From Marthasterias glacialis (Eukaryota; Echinodermata; Asteroidea; Forcipulatida; Asteriidae), in contig OU452233.1 in assembly GCA_911728455.2 (NCBI GenBank), positions 9,591,505-9,655,504 on the forward strand: a stretch of 64,000 bases of DNA, read 5' to 3'. Made by a program: the position numbers and the translations under genes. The notes under the pieces are model-generated. The model saw only the letters and a program-made list of their open reading frames with translations, made no database searches and was not told where the DNA came from. Below, piece after piece: positions 1 through 13,522 of the stretch; positions within the stretch are counted from its first letter, which is position 1, and each line of letters begins with the position of its first letter.

Positions 1-968
1 GGACACCCCGAGGATGTCCAGTTCATACGGCCATGCTGTGTGTACGTCAACAATAGCCAAGGCCGCTATGCGTGTGCTGGACCGAAGCCAGCTAAAAAAA
101 CGCCGAAAAAAGAAGTCGGCAGCGCCATGGCCAATAACTCCAGAAATAATGGGGCTAGAGAGAAATTTGTTGTACCTGCAGTTAGCTGCCATAGTCCTGC
201 ATCCGGAAATCTGGTTTTCCCGGCCAGCCAGGGCCATCTTCCGCCTTGAAATTACCAGGGAGCGGGGCTGCTCCGAATGCGCTTCAAACGCCTGTCTAAT
301 GGCACTTTTGTACACGAAGCTGCAACATAGAGAAAACAAGACTTAGCAACGGCTTTATCTCCCAAAGTATTGGCGGGAAACTGACAAATCTGACACGGTT
401 GAAAAGCCCTGTTCATGGGCTTTCCGAAAATGCCGGTCTTGGGGCTGCCGGACAAATAGGGAGGATGCTAGGGACCGCGGAGTGAGGACACCCCGAGAAT
501 GTCCAGTTCACACGGCCATGCTGTGTGTACGTCAACAATAGCAAAGGCCGCTATGAGTGTGCTGGACCGAAGCCAGCTAAAAAAACGCCGAAAAAAGAAG
601 TCGGCAGCGCCAAGACCAATAACTCCAGAAATAATGGGGCTAGAGAGAAATTTCTCGTACCTGCAGTTAGCTGCCATAGTCCTGCATCCGTTTATTTGAT
701 TTTCCCGGCCAGCCAGGGCCATCTTCCGCCTTGAAATCAGCAAGAAGCGGGGCTGCTCCGAATGCGCTTCAAACGCCTGTCTTATGGCACTTTTGTACAC
801 GAAGCTGCAACATAGAGAAAACAAGACTTACCAACGGCTCTATCTCCCAAAGTATTGGCGGGAAACTGACATGTCTGACACGGTTGGAAAGCACCGTTCA
901 TGGGCTTTTCGAAAATGCCGGTCTTGGGGCTGCCAGATAAACAGGGAGGATGCCAGGGACCACGGAGT

Positions 969-2988
969 GAGGACACCCCGAGGATGTTCAGTTCATACGG
1001 CCATGCTGTGTGTACATCATCAATAGCCAAGGCCGCTATGTGTGTGCAGGACCGAAGCCAGCTAAAAAAACGCCAAAAAAAGAAGTCAGCAGCGCCATGG
1101 CCAATAACTCCAGAAATAATGGGGCTAGAGAGAAATTTCTCGTACCTGCAGTTAGCTGCCATAGTCCTGCATCCGTTTATTTGATTTTCCCGGCCAGCCA
1201 GGGCCATCTTCCGCCTTGAAATCAGCAAGGAGCGGGGCTGCTCCGAATGCGCTTCAAACGCCTGTCTTATGGCACTTTTGTACACGAAGCTGCAACATAG
1301 AGAAAACAAGGCACTTTTGTACACGAAGCTGCAACATAGAGAAAACAAGACATAGCAACGGCTTTATCTACCAAAGTATTGGCGGGAAACTGACAAATCT
1401 GACACGGTTGGAAAGCCCTGTTCATGGGCTTTCCGAAAATGCCGGTCTTGGTGCTGCCGGATAAATAGGGAGGATGCCAGGGACCGTGGAGTGAGGACAC
1501 CCCGAGGATGTCCAGTTCATACGGCCATGCTGCGTGTACGTCAACAATAGCAAAGGCCGCTATGAGCTTGCTGGACCGAAGCCAGCTAAAAAAACGCCGA
1601 AAAAAGAAGTCGGCAGCGCCAAGACCAATAACTCCAGAAATAATGGGGCTAGAGAGAAATTTCTCGTACCTGCAGTTAGCTGCCATAGTACTGCATCCGA
1701 AAATCTGGTTTTCCCGGCCAGCCAGGGCCATCTTCCGCCTTGAAATCACCAGGGAGCGGGGCTGCTCCGAATGCGCTTCAAACGCCTGTCTTATGGCACT
1801 TTTGTACACGAAGCTGCAACATAGAGAAAACAAGGCACTTTTGTACACGAAGCTGCAACATAGAGAGAACAAGACATAGCAACGGCTTTATCTACCAAAG
1901 TATTGGCGGGAAACTGACAAATCTGACACGGTTGGAAAGCCCTGTTCATGGGCTTTCCGAAAATGCCGGTCTTGGTGCTGCCGGATAAATAGGGAGGATG
2001 CCAGGGACCGTGGAGTGAGGACACCCCGAGGATGTCCAGTTCATACGGCCATGCTGTGTGTACGTCAACAATAGCAAAGGCCGCTATTAGTGTGCTGCAC
2101 CGAAGCCAGCTAAAAAAACGCCGAAAAAAGAAGTCGGCAGCGCCAAGACCAATAACTCCAGAAATAATGGGGCTAGAGAGAAATTTCTCGTACCTGCAGT
2201 TAGCTGCCATAGTCCTCCATCCGGAAATCTGGTTTTCCCGGCCAGCCAGGGCCATCTTCCTCCTTGAAATCACCAGGGAGCGGGGCTGCTCCGAATGCGC
2301 TTCAAACGCCTGTCTAATGGCACTTTTGTACACGAAGCTGCAACATAGAGAAAACAAGACTTAGCAACGGCTCTATCTGCCAAAGTATTTGCGGGAAACT
2401 GACAAGTCTGACACGGTTGGAAAGCCCTGTTCATGGGCTTTCCGAAAATGCCGGTCTTGGGGCTGCCGGATAAACAGGGAGGATGCCAGGGACCGCGGAG
2501 TGAGGACACCCCGAGGATGTCCAGTTAATACGGCCATGCTGTGTGTACGTCAACAATAGCAAAGGCCGCTATGAGTGTGCTGGACCAAAGCCAGCTGAAA
2601 AAAAACGCCGAAAAAAGAAGTGAGCGGCGTCTAGGCCAATAACTCCAGAAACAATGGGGCTAGAGAGAAATTTCTTGTACCTGCAGTTAGCTGCCATAGT
2701 CCTGCATCCGGAAATCTGGTTTTCCCGGCCAGCCAGGGCCATCCTCTGCCTTGAAATCACCAGGGAGCGGGGCTGCTCCGAATGCGCTTCAAACGCCTGT
2801 CTTATGGCACTTTTGTACACGAAGCTGCAACAAAGTGAAAACAAGACTTAGCAACGGCTTTATCTCCCAAAGTATTGGCGGGAAACTGACAAATTTAACA
2901 CGGTTCGAAAGCCCTGTTCATGGGCTTTCCGAAAATACCTGGCTTCGGGCTGCCGGATAAACAGGGAGGATGCCAGGGACCGTGGAGT
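969..2988 (+). repeat. Higher-order repeat A, copy 1 (2,020 bp, four monomers)
   Basis: This block consists of monomers of 524, 524, 485 and 487 bp. It is followed immediately by a second copy at an offset of exactly 2,020 bp, with only scattered single-base differences. The first two monomers carry the 39-bp duplication of the segment starting gcacttttgtacacgaag; the fourth has the diagnostic variant agtgagcggcgtctaggcc. Such multi-monomer homogeneity points to recent unequal exchange or block amplification. Confidence 0.93.
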
Positions 2989-5008
2989 GAGGACACCCCG
3001 AGGATGTTCAGTTCATACGGTCATGCTGTGTGTACATCATCAATAGCCAAGGCCGCTATGTGTGTGCAGGACCGAAGCCAGCTAAAAAAACGCCAAAAAA
3101 AGAAGTCAGCAGCGCCATGGCCAATAACTCCAGAAATAATGGGGCTAGAGAGAAATTTCTCGTACCTGCAGTTAGCTGCCATAGTCCTGCATCCGTTTAT
3201 TTGATTTTCCCGGCCAGCCAGGGCCATCTTCCGCCTTGAAATCAGCAAGGAGCGGGGCTGCTCCGAATGCGCTTCAAACGCCTGTCTTATGGCACTTTTG
3301 TACACGAAGCTGCAACATAGAGAAAACAAGGCACTTTTGTACACGAAGCTGCAACATAGAGAAAACAAGACATAGCAACGGCTTTATCTACCAAAGTATT
3401 GGCGGGAAACTGACAAATCTGACACGGTTGGAAAGCCCTGTTCATGGGCTTTCCGAAAATGCCGGTCTTGGTGCTGCCGGATAAATAGGGAGGATGCCAG
3501 GGACCGTGGAGTGAGGACACCCCGAGGATGTCCAGTTCATACGGCCATGCTGTGTGTACGTCAACAATAGCAATGGACGCTATGAGTGTGCTGGACCGAA
3601 GCCAGCTAAAAAAACGCCGAAAAAAGAAGTCGGCAGCGCCAAGACCAATAACTCCAGAAATAATGGGGCTAGAGAGAAATTTCTCGTACCTGCAGTTAGC
3701 TGCCATAGTACTGCATCCGAAAATCTGGTTTTCCCGGCCAGCCAGGGCCATCTTCCGCCTTGAAATCACCAGGGAGCGGGGCTGCTCCGAATGCGCTTCA
3801 AACGCCTGTCTTATGGCACTTTTGTACACGAAGCTGCAACATAGAGAAAACAAGGCACTTTTGTACACGAAGCTGCAACATAGAGAAAACAAGACATAGC
3901 AACGGCTTTATCTACCAAAGTATTGGCGGGAAACTGACAAATCTGACACGGTTGGAAAGCCCTGTTCATGGGCTTTCCGAAAATGCCGGTCTTGGTGCTG
4001 CCGGATAAATAGGGAGGATGCCAGGGACCGTGGAGTGAGGACACCCCGAGGATGTCCAGTTCATACGGCCATGCTGTGTGTACGTCAACAATAGCAAAGG
4101 CCGCTATTAGTGTGCTGCACCGAAGCCAGCTAAAAAAACGCCGAAAAAAGAAGTCGGCAGCGCCAAGACCAATAACTCCAGAAATAATGGGGCTAGAGAG
4201 AAATTTCTCGTACCTGCAGTTAGCTGCCATAGTCCTCCATCCGGAAATCTGGTTTTCCCGGCCAGCCAGGGCCATCTTCCTCCTTGAAATCACCAGGGAG
4301 CGGGGCTGCTCCGAATGCGCTTCAAACGCCTGTCTAATGGCACTTTTGTACACGAAGCTGCAACATAGAGAAAACAAGACTTAGCAACGGCTGTATCTGC
4401 CAAAGTATTTGCGGGAAACTGACAAGTCTGACACGGTTGGAAAGCCCTGTTCATGGGCTTTCCGAAAATGCCGGTCTTGGGGCTGCCGGATAAACAGGGA
4501 GGATGCCAGGGACCGCGGAGTGAGGACACCCCGAGGATGTCCAGTTAATACGGCCATGCTGTGTGTACGTCAACAATAGCAAAGGCCGCTATGAGTGTGC
4601 TGGACCAAAGCCAGCTGAAAAAAAACGCCGAAAAAAGAAGTGAGCGGCGTCTAGGCCAATAACTCCAGAAACAATGGGGCTAGAGAGAAATTTCTTGTAC
4701 CTGCAGTTAGCTGCCATAGTCCTGCATCCGGAAATCTGGTTTTCCCGGCCAGCCAGGGCCATCCTCTGCCTTGAAATCACCAGGGAGCGGGGCTGCTCCG
4801 AATGCGCTTCAAACGCCTGTCTTATGGCACTTTTGTACACGAAGCTGCAACAAAGTGAAAACAAGACTTAGCAACGGCTTTATCTCCCAAAGTATTGGCG
4901 GGAAACTGACAAATTTAACACGGTTCGAAAGCCCTGTTCATGGGCTTTCCGAAAATACCTGGCTTCGGGCTGCCGGATAAACAGGGAGGATGCCAGGGAC
5001 CGTGGAGT
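2989..5008 (+). repeat. Higher-order repeat A, copy 2 (2,020 bp)
   Basis: Second copy of the four-monomer block, in the same order and with the same diagnostic variants. Differences from copy 1 are few, for example in the first monomer's acggtcatgctg and in the second monomer's gcaatggacgc. Its last two monomers also begin the 2,691-bp block B, so blocks A and B overlap and share ancestry. Confidence 0.93.
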
Positions 5009-6727
5009 GAGGACACCCCGAGGATGTCCTGTTCATACGGCCATGCTGTGTGTATGTCAACAATAGCAAAGGCCGCTATGAGTGTGCTGGACCGAAGCCA
5101 GCTAAAAAAACGCCGAAAAAAGAAGTCGGCAGCGCCAAGACCAATAACTCCAGAAATAATGGGGCTAGAGAGAAATTTTTTGTACCTGCAGTTAGCTGCC
5201 ATAGTCCTGCATCCGGAAATCTGGTTTTCCCGGCCAGCCAGGGCCATCTTCTGCCTTGAAATCACCAGGGAGCGGGGCTGCTCCGAATGCGCTTCAAACG
5301 CCTGTCTTATGGCACTTTTGTACACGAAGCTGCAACATAGAGAAAACAAGACTTAGCAACGGCTTTATCTCCCAAAGTAATGGCGGGAAACTGACAAATC
5401 TGACACGGTTGGAAAGCCCTTTTCATGGGCTTTCCGAAAATGCCTGTCTTCGGGCTGCCGGATAAACAGGGTGGATGCCAGGGACCGTGGAGTGAGGACA
5501 CCCCGAGGATGTCCAGTTCATACGGCCATGCTGTTTGTACGTGAACAATAGCAAAGGCGCAACGTGTGTGCTGGACCCAAGCAAGGTAAATAAAACGACG
5601 AAAAAAGAAGTCGGCAGCGCCTGCGCCAATAACTCCAGAAATAATGGGGCTAGAGAGAAATTTCTTGTACCTGCAGTTAGCTGCCATAGTCCTGCATCCG
5701 GAAATCTGGTTTTCCCGGCCAACCAGGGCCATCTTCCGCCTAGAAATCACCAGGGATCGGGGCTGCTCCGAATGCGCTTCAAACGCCTGTCTTGAGGCAC
5801 TTTTGTACACGAAGCTGTAACAGAGTGAAAACAAGACTTACCAACGGCTCTATCTCCCAAAGTATTGGCAGGAAACTGACAAGTCTGACACGGTTGGAAA
5901 GCCCTATTCATGGTCTTTCCAAAATTGCCGGTTTTGGGGCTGCCAGATAAACAGGGAGGATGCCAGGGACCGCAGAGTGAGGACACCCCGAGGATGTCCA
6001 GTGCATACGGCCATTCTTATGGCACTTTTGTAAACGAAGCTGTAACAGAGTGAAAACAAGACTTAGCAACTGCTCTATATCCCAAAGTATTCGCGGGAAA
6101 CTGACAAGTCTAACACGGTTGGAAAGCCCTGTTCATGGGCTTTCTGAAAATGCCGGTCTTGGGGCTGCCGGATAAACAGGGAGGATGCCAGGGACCGCGG
6201 AGTGAGGACACCCCGAGAATGTCCAGTTCATACGGCCATGCTGTGTGTACGTCAACAATTGCAAAGGCGCAACATGTGTGCTGGACCCAAGCAAGGAAAA
6301 TAAAACGCCGAAAAAAGAAGTCGGCAGCGCCTGCGCCAATAACTCCAGAAATAATGGGGCTAGAGAGAAATTTCTCGTACCTGCAGTTAGCTGCCATAGT
6401 ACTGCATCCGAAAATCTGGTTTTCCCGGCCAGCCAGGGCCATCTTCCGCCTTGAAATCACCAGGGAGCGGGGCTGCTCCGAATGCGCTTCAAACGCCTGT
6501 CTTATGGCACTTTTGTACACGAAGCTGCAACATAGAGAAAACAAGGCACTTTTGTACACGAAGCTGCAACATAGAGAAAACAAGACATAGCAACGGCTTT
6601 ATCTACCAAAGTATTGGCGGGAAACTGACAAATCTGACACGGTTGGAAAGCCCTGTTCATGGGCTTTCCGAAAATGCCGGTCTTGGTGCTGCCGGATAAA
6701 TAGGGAGGATGCCAGGGACCGTGGAGT
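4037..6727 (+). repeat. Higher-order repeat B, copy 1 (2,691 bp)
   Basis: Six monomers of 485, 487, 486, 482, 226 and 525 bp. The 226-bp unit (5,977-6,202) is a deleted monomer in which acggccat joins directly to tcttatggcac. Two units use the variant gcaaaggcgcaac with ggacccaagcaagg. The same order recurs at offsets of 2,691 and 5,382 bp. The first two monomers are also the last two of block A, so B looks like an expanded derivative of A or A a contracted form of B. Confidence 0.92.
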
Positions 6728-9418
6728 GAGGACACCCCGAGGATGTCCAGTTCATACGGCCATGCTGTGTGTACGTCAACAATAGCAAAGGCCGCTATTA
6801 GTGTGCTGCACCGAAGCCAGCTAAAAAAACGCCGAAAAAAGAAGTCGGCAGCGCCAAGACCAATAACTCCAGAAATAATGGGGCTAGAGAGAAATTTCTT
6901 GTACCTGCAGTTAGCTGCCATAGTCCTCCATCCGGAAATCTGGTTTTCCCGGCCAGCCAGGGCCATCTTCCTCCTTGAAATCACCAGGGAGCGGGGCTGC
7001 TCCGAATGCGCTTCAAACGCCTGTCTAATGGCACTTTTGTACACGAAGCTGCAACATAGAGAAAACAAGACTTAGCAACGGCTCTATCTGCCAAAGTATT
7101 TGCGGGAAACTGACAAGTCTGACACGGTTGGAAAGCCCTGTTCATGGGCTTTCCGAAAATGCCGGTCTTGGGGCTGCCGGATAAACAGGGAGGATGCCAG
7201 GGACCGCGGAGTGAGGACACCCCGAGGATGTCCAGTTAATACGGCCATGCTGTGTGTACGTCAACAATAGCAAAGGCCGCTATGAGTGTGCTGGACCAAA
7301 GCCAGCTGAAAAAAAACGCCGAAAAAAGAAGTGAGCGGCGTCTAGGCCAATAACTCCAGAAACAATGGGGCTAGAGAGAAATTTGTTGTACCTGCAGTTA
7401 GCTGCCATAGTCCTGCATCCGAAAATCTGGTTTTCCCGGCCAGCCAGGGCCATCCTCTGCCTTGAAATCACCAGGGAGCGGGGCTGCTCCGAATGCGCTT
7501 CACACGCCTGTCTTATGGCACTTTTGTACACGAAGCTGCAACAAAGTGAAAACAAGACTTAGCAACGGCTTTATCTCCCAAAGTATTGGCGGGAAACTGA
7601 CAAATTTAACACGGTTGGAAAGCCCTGTTCATGGGCTTTCCGAAAATACCTGGCTTCGGGCTGCCGGATAAACAGGGAGGATGCCAGGGACCGTGGAGTG
7701 AGGACACCCCGAGGATGTCCTGTTCATACGGCCATGCTGTGTGTATGTCAACAATAGCAAAGGCCGCTATGAGTGTGCTGGACCGAAGCCAGCTAAAAAA
7801 ACGCCGAAAAAAGAAGTCGGCAGCGCCAAGACCAATAACTCCAGAAATAATGGGGCTAGAGAGAAATTTTTTGTACCTGCAGTTAGCTGCCATAGTCCTG
7901 CATCCGGAAATCTGGTTTTCCCGGCCAGCCAGGGCCATCTTCTGCCTTGAAATCACCAGGGAGCGGGGCTGCTCCGAATGCGCTTCAAACGCCTGTCTTA
8001 TGGCACTTTTGTACACGAAGCTGCAACATAGAGAAAACAAGACTTAGCAACGGCTTTATCTCCCAAAGTAATGGCGGGAAACTGACAAATCTGACACGGT
8101 TGGAAAGCCCTTTTCATGGGCTTTCCGAAAATGCCTGTCTTCGGGCTGCCGGATAAACAGGGTGGATGCCAGGGACCGTGGAGTGAGGACACCCCGAGGA
8201 TGTCCAGTTCATACGGCCATGCTGTTTGTACGTGAACAATAGCAAAGGCGCAACGTGTGTGCTGGACCCAAGCAAGGTAAATAAAACGACGAAAAAAGAA
8301 GTCGGCAGCGCCTGCGCCAATAACTCCAGAAATAATGGGGCTAGAGAGAAATTTCTTGTACCTGCAGTTAGCTGCCATAGTCCTGCATCCGGAAATCTGG
8401 TTTTCCCGGCCAACCAGGGCCATCTTCCGCCTAGAAATCACCAGGGATCGGGGCTGCTCCGAATGCGCTTCAAACGCCTGTCTTGAGGCACTTTTGTACA
8501 CGAAGCTGTAACAGAGTGAAAACAAGACTTACCAACGGCTCTATCTCCCAAAGTATTGGCAGGAAACTGACAAGTCTGACACGGTTGGAAAGCCCTATTC
8601 ATGGTCTTTCCAAAATTGCCGGTTTTGGGGCTGCCAGATAAACAGGGAGGATGCCAGGGACCGCAGAGTGAGGACACCCCGAGGATGTCCAGTGCATACG
8701 GCCATTCTTATGGCACTTTTGTAAACGAAGCTGTAACAGAGTGAAAACAAGACTTAGCAACTGCTCTATATCCCAAAGTATTCGCGGGAAACTGACAAGT
8801 CTAACACGGTTGGAAAGCCCTGTTCATGGGCTTTCTGAAAATGCCGGTCTTGGGGCTGCCGGATAAACAGGGAGGATGCCAGGGACCGCGGAGTGAGGAC
8901 ACCCCGAGAATGTCCAGTTCATACGGCCATGCTGTGTGTACGTCAACAATTGCAAAGGCGCAACATGTGTGCTGGACCCAAGCAAGGAAAATAAAACGCC
9001 GAAAAAAGAAGTCGGCAGCGCCTGCGCCAATAACTCCAGAAATAATGGGGCTAGAGAGAAATTTCTCGTACCTGCAGTTAGCTGCCATAGTACTGCATCC
9101 GAAAATCTGGTTTTCCCGGCCAGCCAGGGCCATCTTCCGCCTCGAAATCACCAGGGAGCGGGGCTGCTCCGAATGCGCTTCAAACGCCTGTCTTATGGCA
9201 CTTTTGTACACGAAGCTGCAACATAGAGAAAACAAGGCACTTTTGTACACGAAGCTGCAACATAGAGAAAACAAGACATAGCAACGGCTTTATCTACCAA
9301 AGTATTGGCGGGAAACTGACAAATCTGACACGGTTGGAAAGCCCTGTTCATGGGCTTTCCGAAAATGCCGGTCTTGGTGCTGCCGGATAAATAGGGAGGA
9401 TGCCAGGGACCGTGGAGT
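6728..9418 (+). repeat. Higher-order repeat B, copy 2 (2,691 bp)
   Basis: Near-identical to copy 1, including the 226-bp deleted unit (8,668-8,893) and the 525-bp unit with the 39-bp duplication. Differences are single bases such as the caaacgcctg/cacacgcctg change in the second monomer. The near-identity implies very recent amplification or ongoing conversion. Confidence 0.92.
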
Positions 9419-11760
9419 GAGGACACCCCGAGGATGTCCAGTTCATACGGCCATGCTGTGTGTACGTCAACAATAGCAAAGGCCGCTATTAGTGTGCTGC
9501 ACCGAAGCCAGCTAAAAAAACGCCGAAAAAAGAAGTCGGCAGCGCCAAGACCAATAACTCCAGAAATAATGGGGCTAGAGAGAAATTTCTCGTACCTGCA
9601 GTTAGCTGCCATAGTCCTCCATCCGGAAATCTGGTTTTCCCGGCCAGCCAGGGCCATCTTCCTCCTTGAAATCACCAGGGAGCGGGGCTGCTCCGAATGC
9701 GCTTCAAACGCCTGTCTAATGGCACTTTTGTACACGAAGCTGCAACATAGAGAAAACAAGACTTAGCAACGGCTCTATCTGCCAAAGTATTTGCGGGAAA
9801 CTGACAAGTCTGACACGGTTGGAAAGCCCTGTTCATGGGCTTTCCGAAAATGCCGGTCTTGGGGCTGCCGGATAAACAGGGAGGATGCCAGGGACCGCGG
9901 AGTGAGGACACCCCGATGATGTCCAGTTAATACGGCCATGCTGTGTGTACGTCAACAATAGCAAAGGCCGCTATGAGTGTGCTGGACCAAAGCCAGCTGA
10001 AAAAAAACGCCGAAAAAAGAAGTGAGCGGCGTCTAGGCCAATAACTCCAGAAACAATGGGGCTAGAGAGAAATTTCTTGTACCTGCAGTTAGCTGCCATA
10101 GTCCTGCATCCGGAAATCTGGTTTTCCCGGCCAGCCAGGGCCATCCTCTGCCTTGAAATCACCAGGGAGCGGGGCTGCTCCGAATGCGCTTCAAACGCCT
10201 GTCTTATGGCACTTTTGTACACGAAGCTGCAACAAAGTGAAAACAAGACTTAGCAACGGCTTTATCTCCCAAAGTATTGGCGGGAAACTGACAAATTTAA
10301 CACGGTTCGAAAGCCCTGTTCATGGGCTTTCCGAAAATACCTGGCTTCGGGCTGCCGGATAAACAGGGAGGATGCCAGGGACCGTGGAGTGAGGACACCC
10401 CGAGAATGTCCTGTTCATACGGCCATGCTGTGTGTATGTCAACAATAGCAAAGGCCGCTATGAGTGTGCTGGACCGAAGCCAGCTAAAAAAACGCCGAAA
10501 AAAGAAGTCGGCAGCGCCAAGACCAATAACTCCAGAAATAATGGGGCTAGAGAGAAATTTTTTGTACCTGCAGTTAGCTGCCATAGTCCTGCATCCGGAA
10601 ATCTGGTTTTCCCGGCCAGCCAGGGCCATCTTCTGCCTTGAAATCACCAGGGAGCGGGGCTGCTCCGAATGCGCTTCAAACGCCTGTCTTATGGCACTTT
10701 TGTACACGAAGCTGCAACATAGAGAAAACAAGACTTAGCAACGGCTTTATCTCCCAAAGTAATGGCGGGAAACTGACAAATCTGACACGGTTGGAAAGCC
10801 CTTTTCATGGGCTTTCCGAAAATGCCTGTCTTCGGGCTGCCGGATAAACAGGGTGGATGCCAGGGACCGTGGAGTGAGGACACCCCGAGGATGTCCAGTT
10901 CATACGGCCATGCTGTTTGTACGTGAACAATAGCAAAGGCGCAACGTGTGTGCTGGACCCAAGCAAGGTAAATAAAACGACGAAAAAAGAAGTCGGCAGC
11001 GCCTGCGCCAATAACTCCAGAAATAATGGGGCTAGAGAGAAATTTCTTGTACCTGCAGTTAGCTGCCATAGTCCTGCATCCTGAAATCTGGTTTTCCCGG
11101 CCAACCAGGGCCATCTTCCGCCTAGAAATCACCAGGGATCGGGGCTGCTCCGAATGCGCTTCAAACGCCTGTCTTGAGGCACTTTTGTACACGAAGCTGT
11201 AACAGAGTGAAAACAAGACTTACCAACGGCTCTATCTCCCAAAGTATTGGCAGGAAACTGACAAGTCTGACACGGTTGGAAAGCCCTATTCATGGTCTTT
11301 CCAAAAATGCCGGTTTTGGGGCTGCCAGATAAACAGGGAGGATGCCAGGGACCGCAGAGTGAGGACACCCCGAGGATGTCCAGTGCATACGGCCATTCTT
11401 ATGGCACTTTTGTAAACGAAGCTGTAACAGAGTGAAAACAAGACTTAGCAACTGCTCTATATCCCAAAGTATTCGCGGGAAACTGACAAGTCTAACACGG
11501 TTGGAAAGCCCTGTTCATGGGCTTTCTGAAAATGCCGGTCTTGGGGCTGCCGGATAAACAGGGAGGATGCCAGGGACCGCGGAGTGAGGACACCCCGAGA
11601 ATGTCCAGTTCATACGGCCATGCTGTGTGTACGTCAACAATTGCAAAGGCGCAACATGTGTGCTGGACCCAAGCAAGGAAAATAAAACGCCGAAAAAAGA
11701 AGTCGGCAGCGCCTGCGCCAATAACTCCAGAAATAATGGGGCTAGAGAGAAATTTCTCGT
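9419..11760 (+). repeat. Higher-order repeat B, copy 3 (partial)
   Basis: Third copy, matching the first two through the 226-bp unit (11,359-11,584) and into the next monomer. Around 11,760 the match stops: this monomer lacks the 39-bp duplication and goes on into differently arranged monomers. This marks the right edge of the most recently amplified block. Confidence 0.88.
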
Positions 11761-12555
11761 ACCTGCAATTAGCTGCCATAGTCCTGCATCCGGAAATCTG
11801 GTTTTCCCGGCCAGCCAGGGCCATCTTCCGCCTTGAAATCACCAGGGAGCGGGGCTGCTCCGAATGCGCTTCAAACGCCTGTCTAATGGCACTTTTGTAC
11901 ACGAAGCTGTAACAGAGTGAAAACAAGACTGACCAACGACTCTATCTCCCATAGTATTGGCGGGAAACTGACAAATTTAACACGGTTGGAAAGCCCTGTT
12001 CATGGGCTTTCCGAAAATGCCGGTCTTGGGGCTGCCGGATAAACAGAAAGGATGCCAGGGACCGCGGAGTAAGGACACCCTGAGGAAGTCCAGTTCATAC
12101 GGCCATGCTGTGTGTACGTCAACAATAGCAAAGGCCGCTCCGTGTGTGCTGGACGAAGCCAGCTAAAAAAAAGCCGAAAAAAGAAGTCGGCAGCGCCACG
12201 GCCAATAACTCCAGAAATAATGGGGCTAGAGAGAAATTTCTTGTACCTGCAGTTAGCTGCCATAGTCCCGCATCCGAAAATTTGGTTTTCCCGGCCAGCC
12301 AGGACCATCTTCCGCCTTGAAATCAGCAGGGAGCGGGGCTGCTCCGAAGACGCTTCAAACGCCTGTCTAATAGCACTTTTGTACACGAAGCTGTAACATA
12401 GTGAAAACAAGACTTAGCAACTGCTCTATATCCCAAAGTATTGGCGGGAAACTGACAAGTCTGACACGGTTGGAAAGCCCTAATCATGAGCTTTCCGAAA
12501 ATGCCGGTCGTGGGGCTGCCGGATAAACAGGGAGGATGCCAGGGACCGTGGATTG

Positions 12556-13522
12556 AGGACACCCTGAGGATGTCCAGTTCATACGGCCATGCTGTGTGTA
12601 CGTCAACAATAGCCAAGGCCGCTATGTGTGTGCTGGACCGAAGCCAGCTAAAAAAAACGCCGAAAAAAGAAGTCGTCAGCGCCAAGACCAATAACTCCAG
12701 AAATAATGGGGCTAGGGAAATTTCTTGTACCTGCAGTTAGCTGCCATAGTCCTGCATCCGAAAATCTGGTTTTCCCGGCCAGCCAGGGCCATCTTCCGCC
12801 TTGAAATCACCAGGGAGCGGGGCTGCTCCGAATGCGCTTCAAACGCCTGTCTTATGGCACTTTTGTACACGAAGCTGCAACATAGAGAAAACAAGACTTA
12901 CCAACGGCTCTATCTCCCAAAGTATTGGCGGGAAACTGACAAGTCTGACACGGTTGGAAAGCCCTGTTCATGGGCTGTCCGAAAATGCCGGTGTTGGGGC
13001 TGCCGGATAAATAGGGAGGATGCCAGGGACCGTGGAGTGAGGACACCCCGAGGATGTCCAGTTCATACGGCCATGCTGTGTGTACGTCAACAATAGCCAA
13101 GGCCGCTATGTGTGTGCTGGACCGAAGCCAGCTAAAAAAAACGCCGAAAAAAGAAGTCGTCAGCGCCAAGACCAATAACTCCAGAAATAATGGGGCTAGG
13201 GAAATTTCTTGTACCTGCAGTTAGCTGCCATAGTCCTGCATCCGAAAATCTGGTTTTCCCGGCCAGCCAGGGCCATCTTCCGCCTTGAAATCACCAGGGA
13301 GCGGGGCTGCTCCGAATGCGCTTCAAACGCCTGTCTTATGGCACTTTTGTACACGAAGCTGCAACATAGAGAAAACAAGACTTACCAACGGCTCTATCTC
13401 CCAAAGTATTGGCGGGAAACTGACAAGTCTGACACGGTTGGAAAGCCCTGTTCATGGGCTGTCCGAAAATGCCGGTGTTGGGGCTGCCGGATAAATAGGG
13501 AGGATGCCAGGGACCGTGGAGT
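12556..13522 (+). repeat. Two adjacent near-identical 484-bp monomers
   Basis: The monomers starting near 12,556 and 13,040 match almost base for base, sharing the rare cttatgg, gtcgtcagcgcc and ggctgtccgaaaatgcc variants and the ggggctagggaaatttc deletion. This is a local single-monomer duplication, separate from the multi-monomer blocks to the left. Confidence 0.85.
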
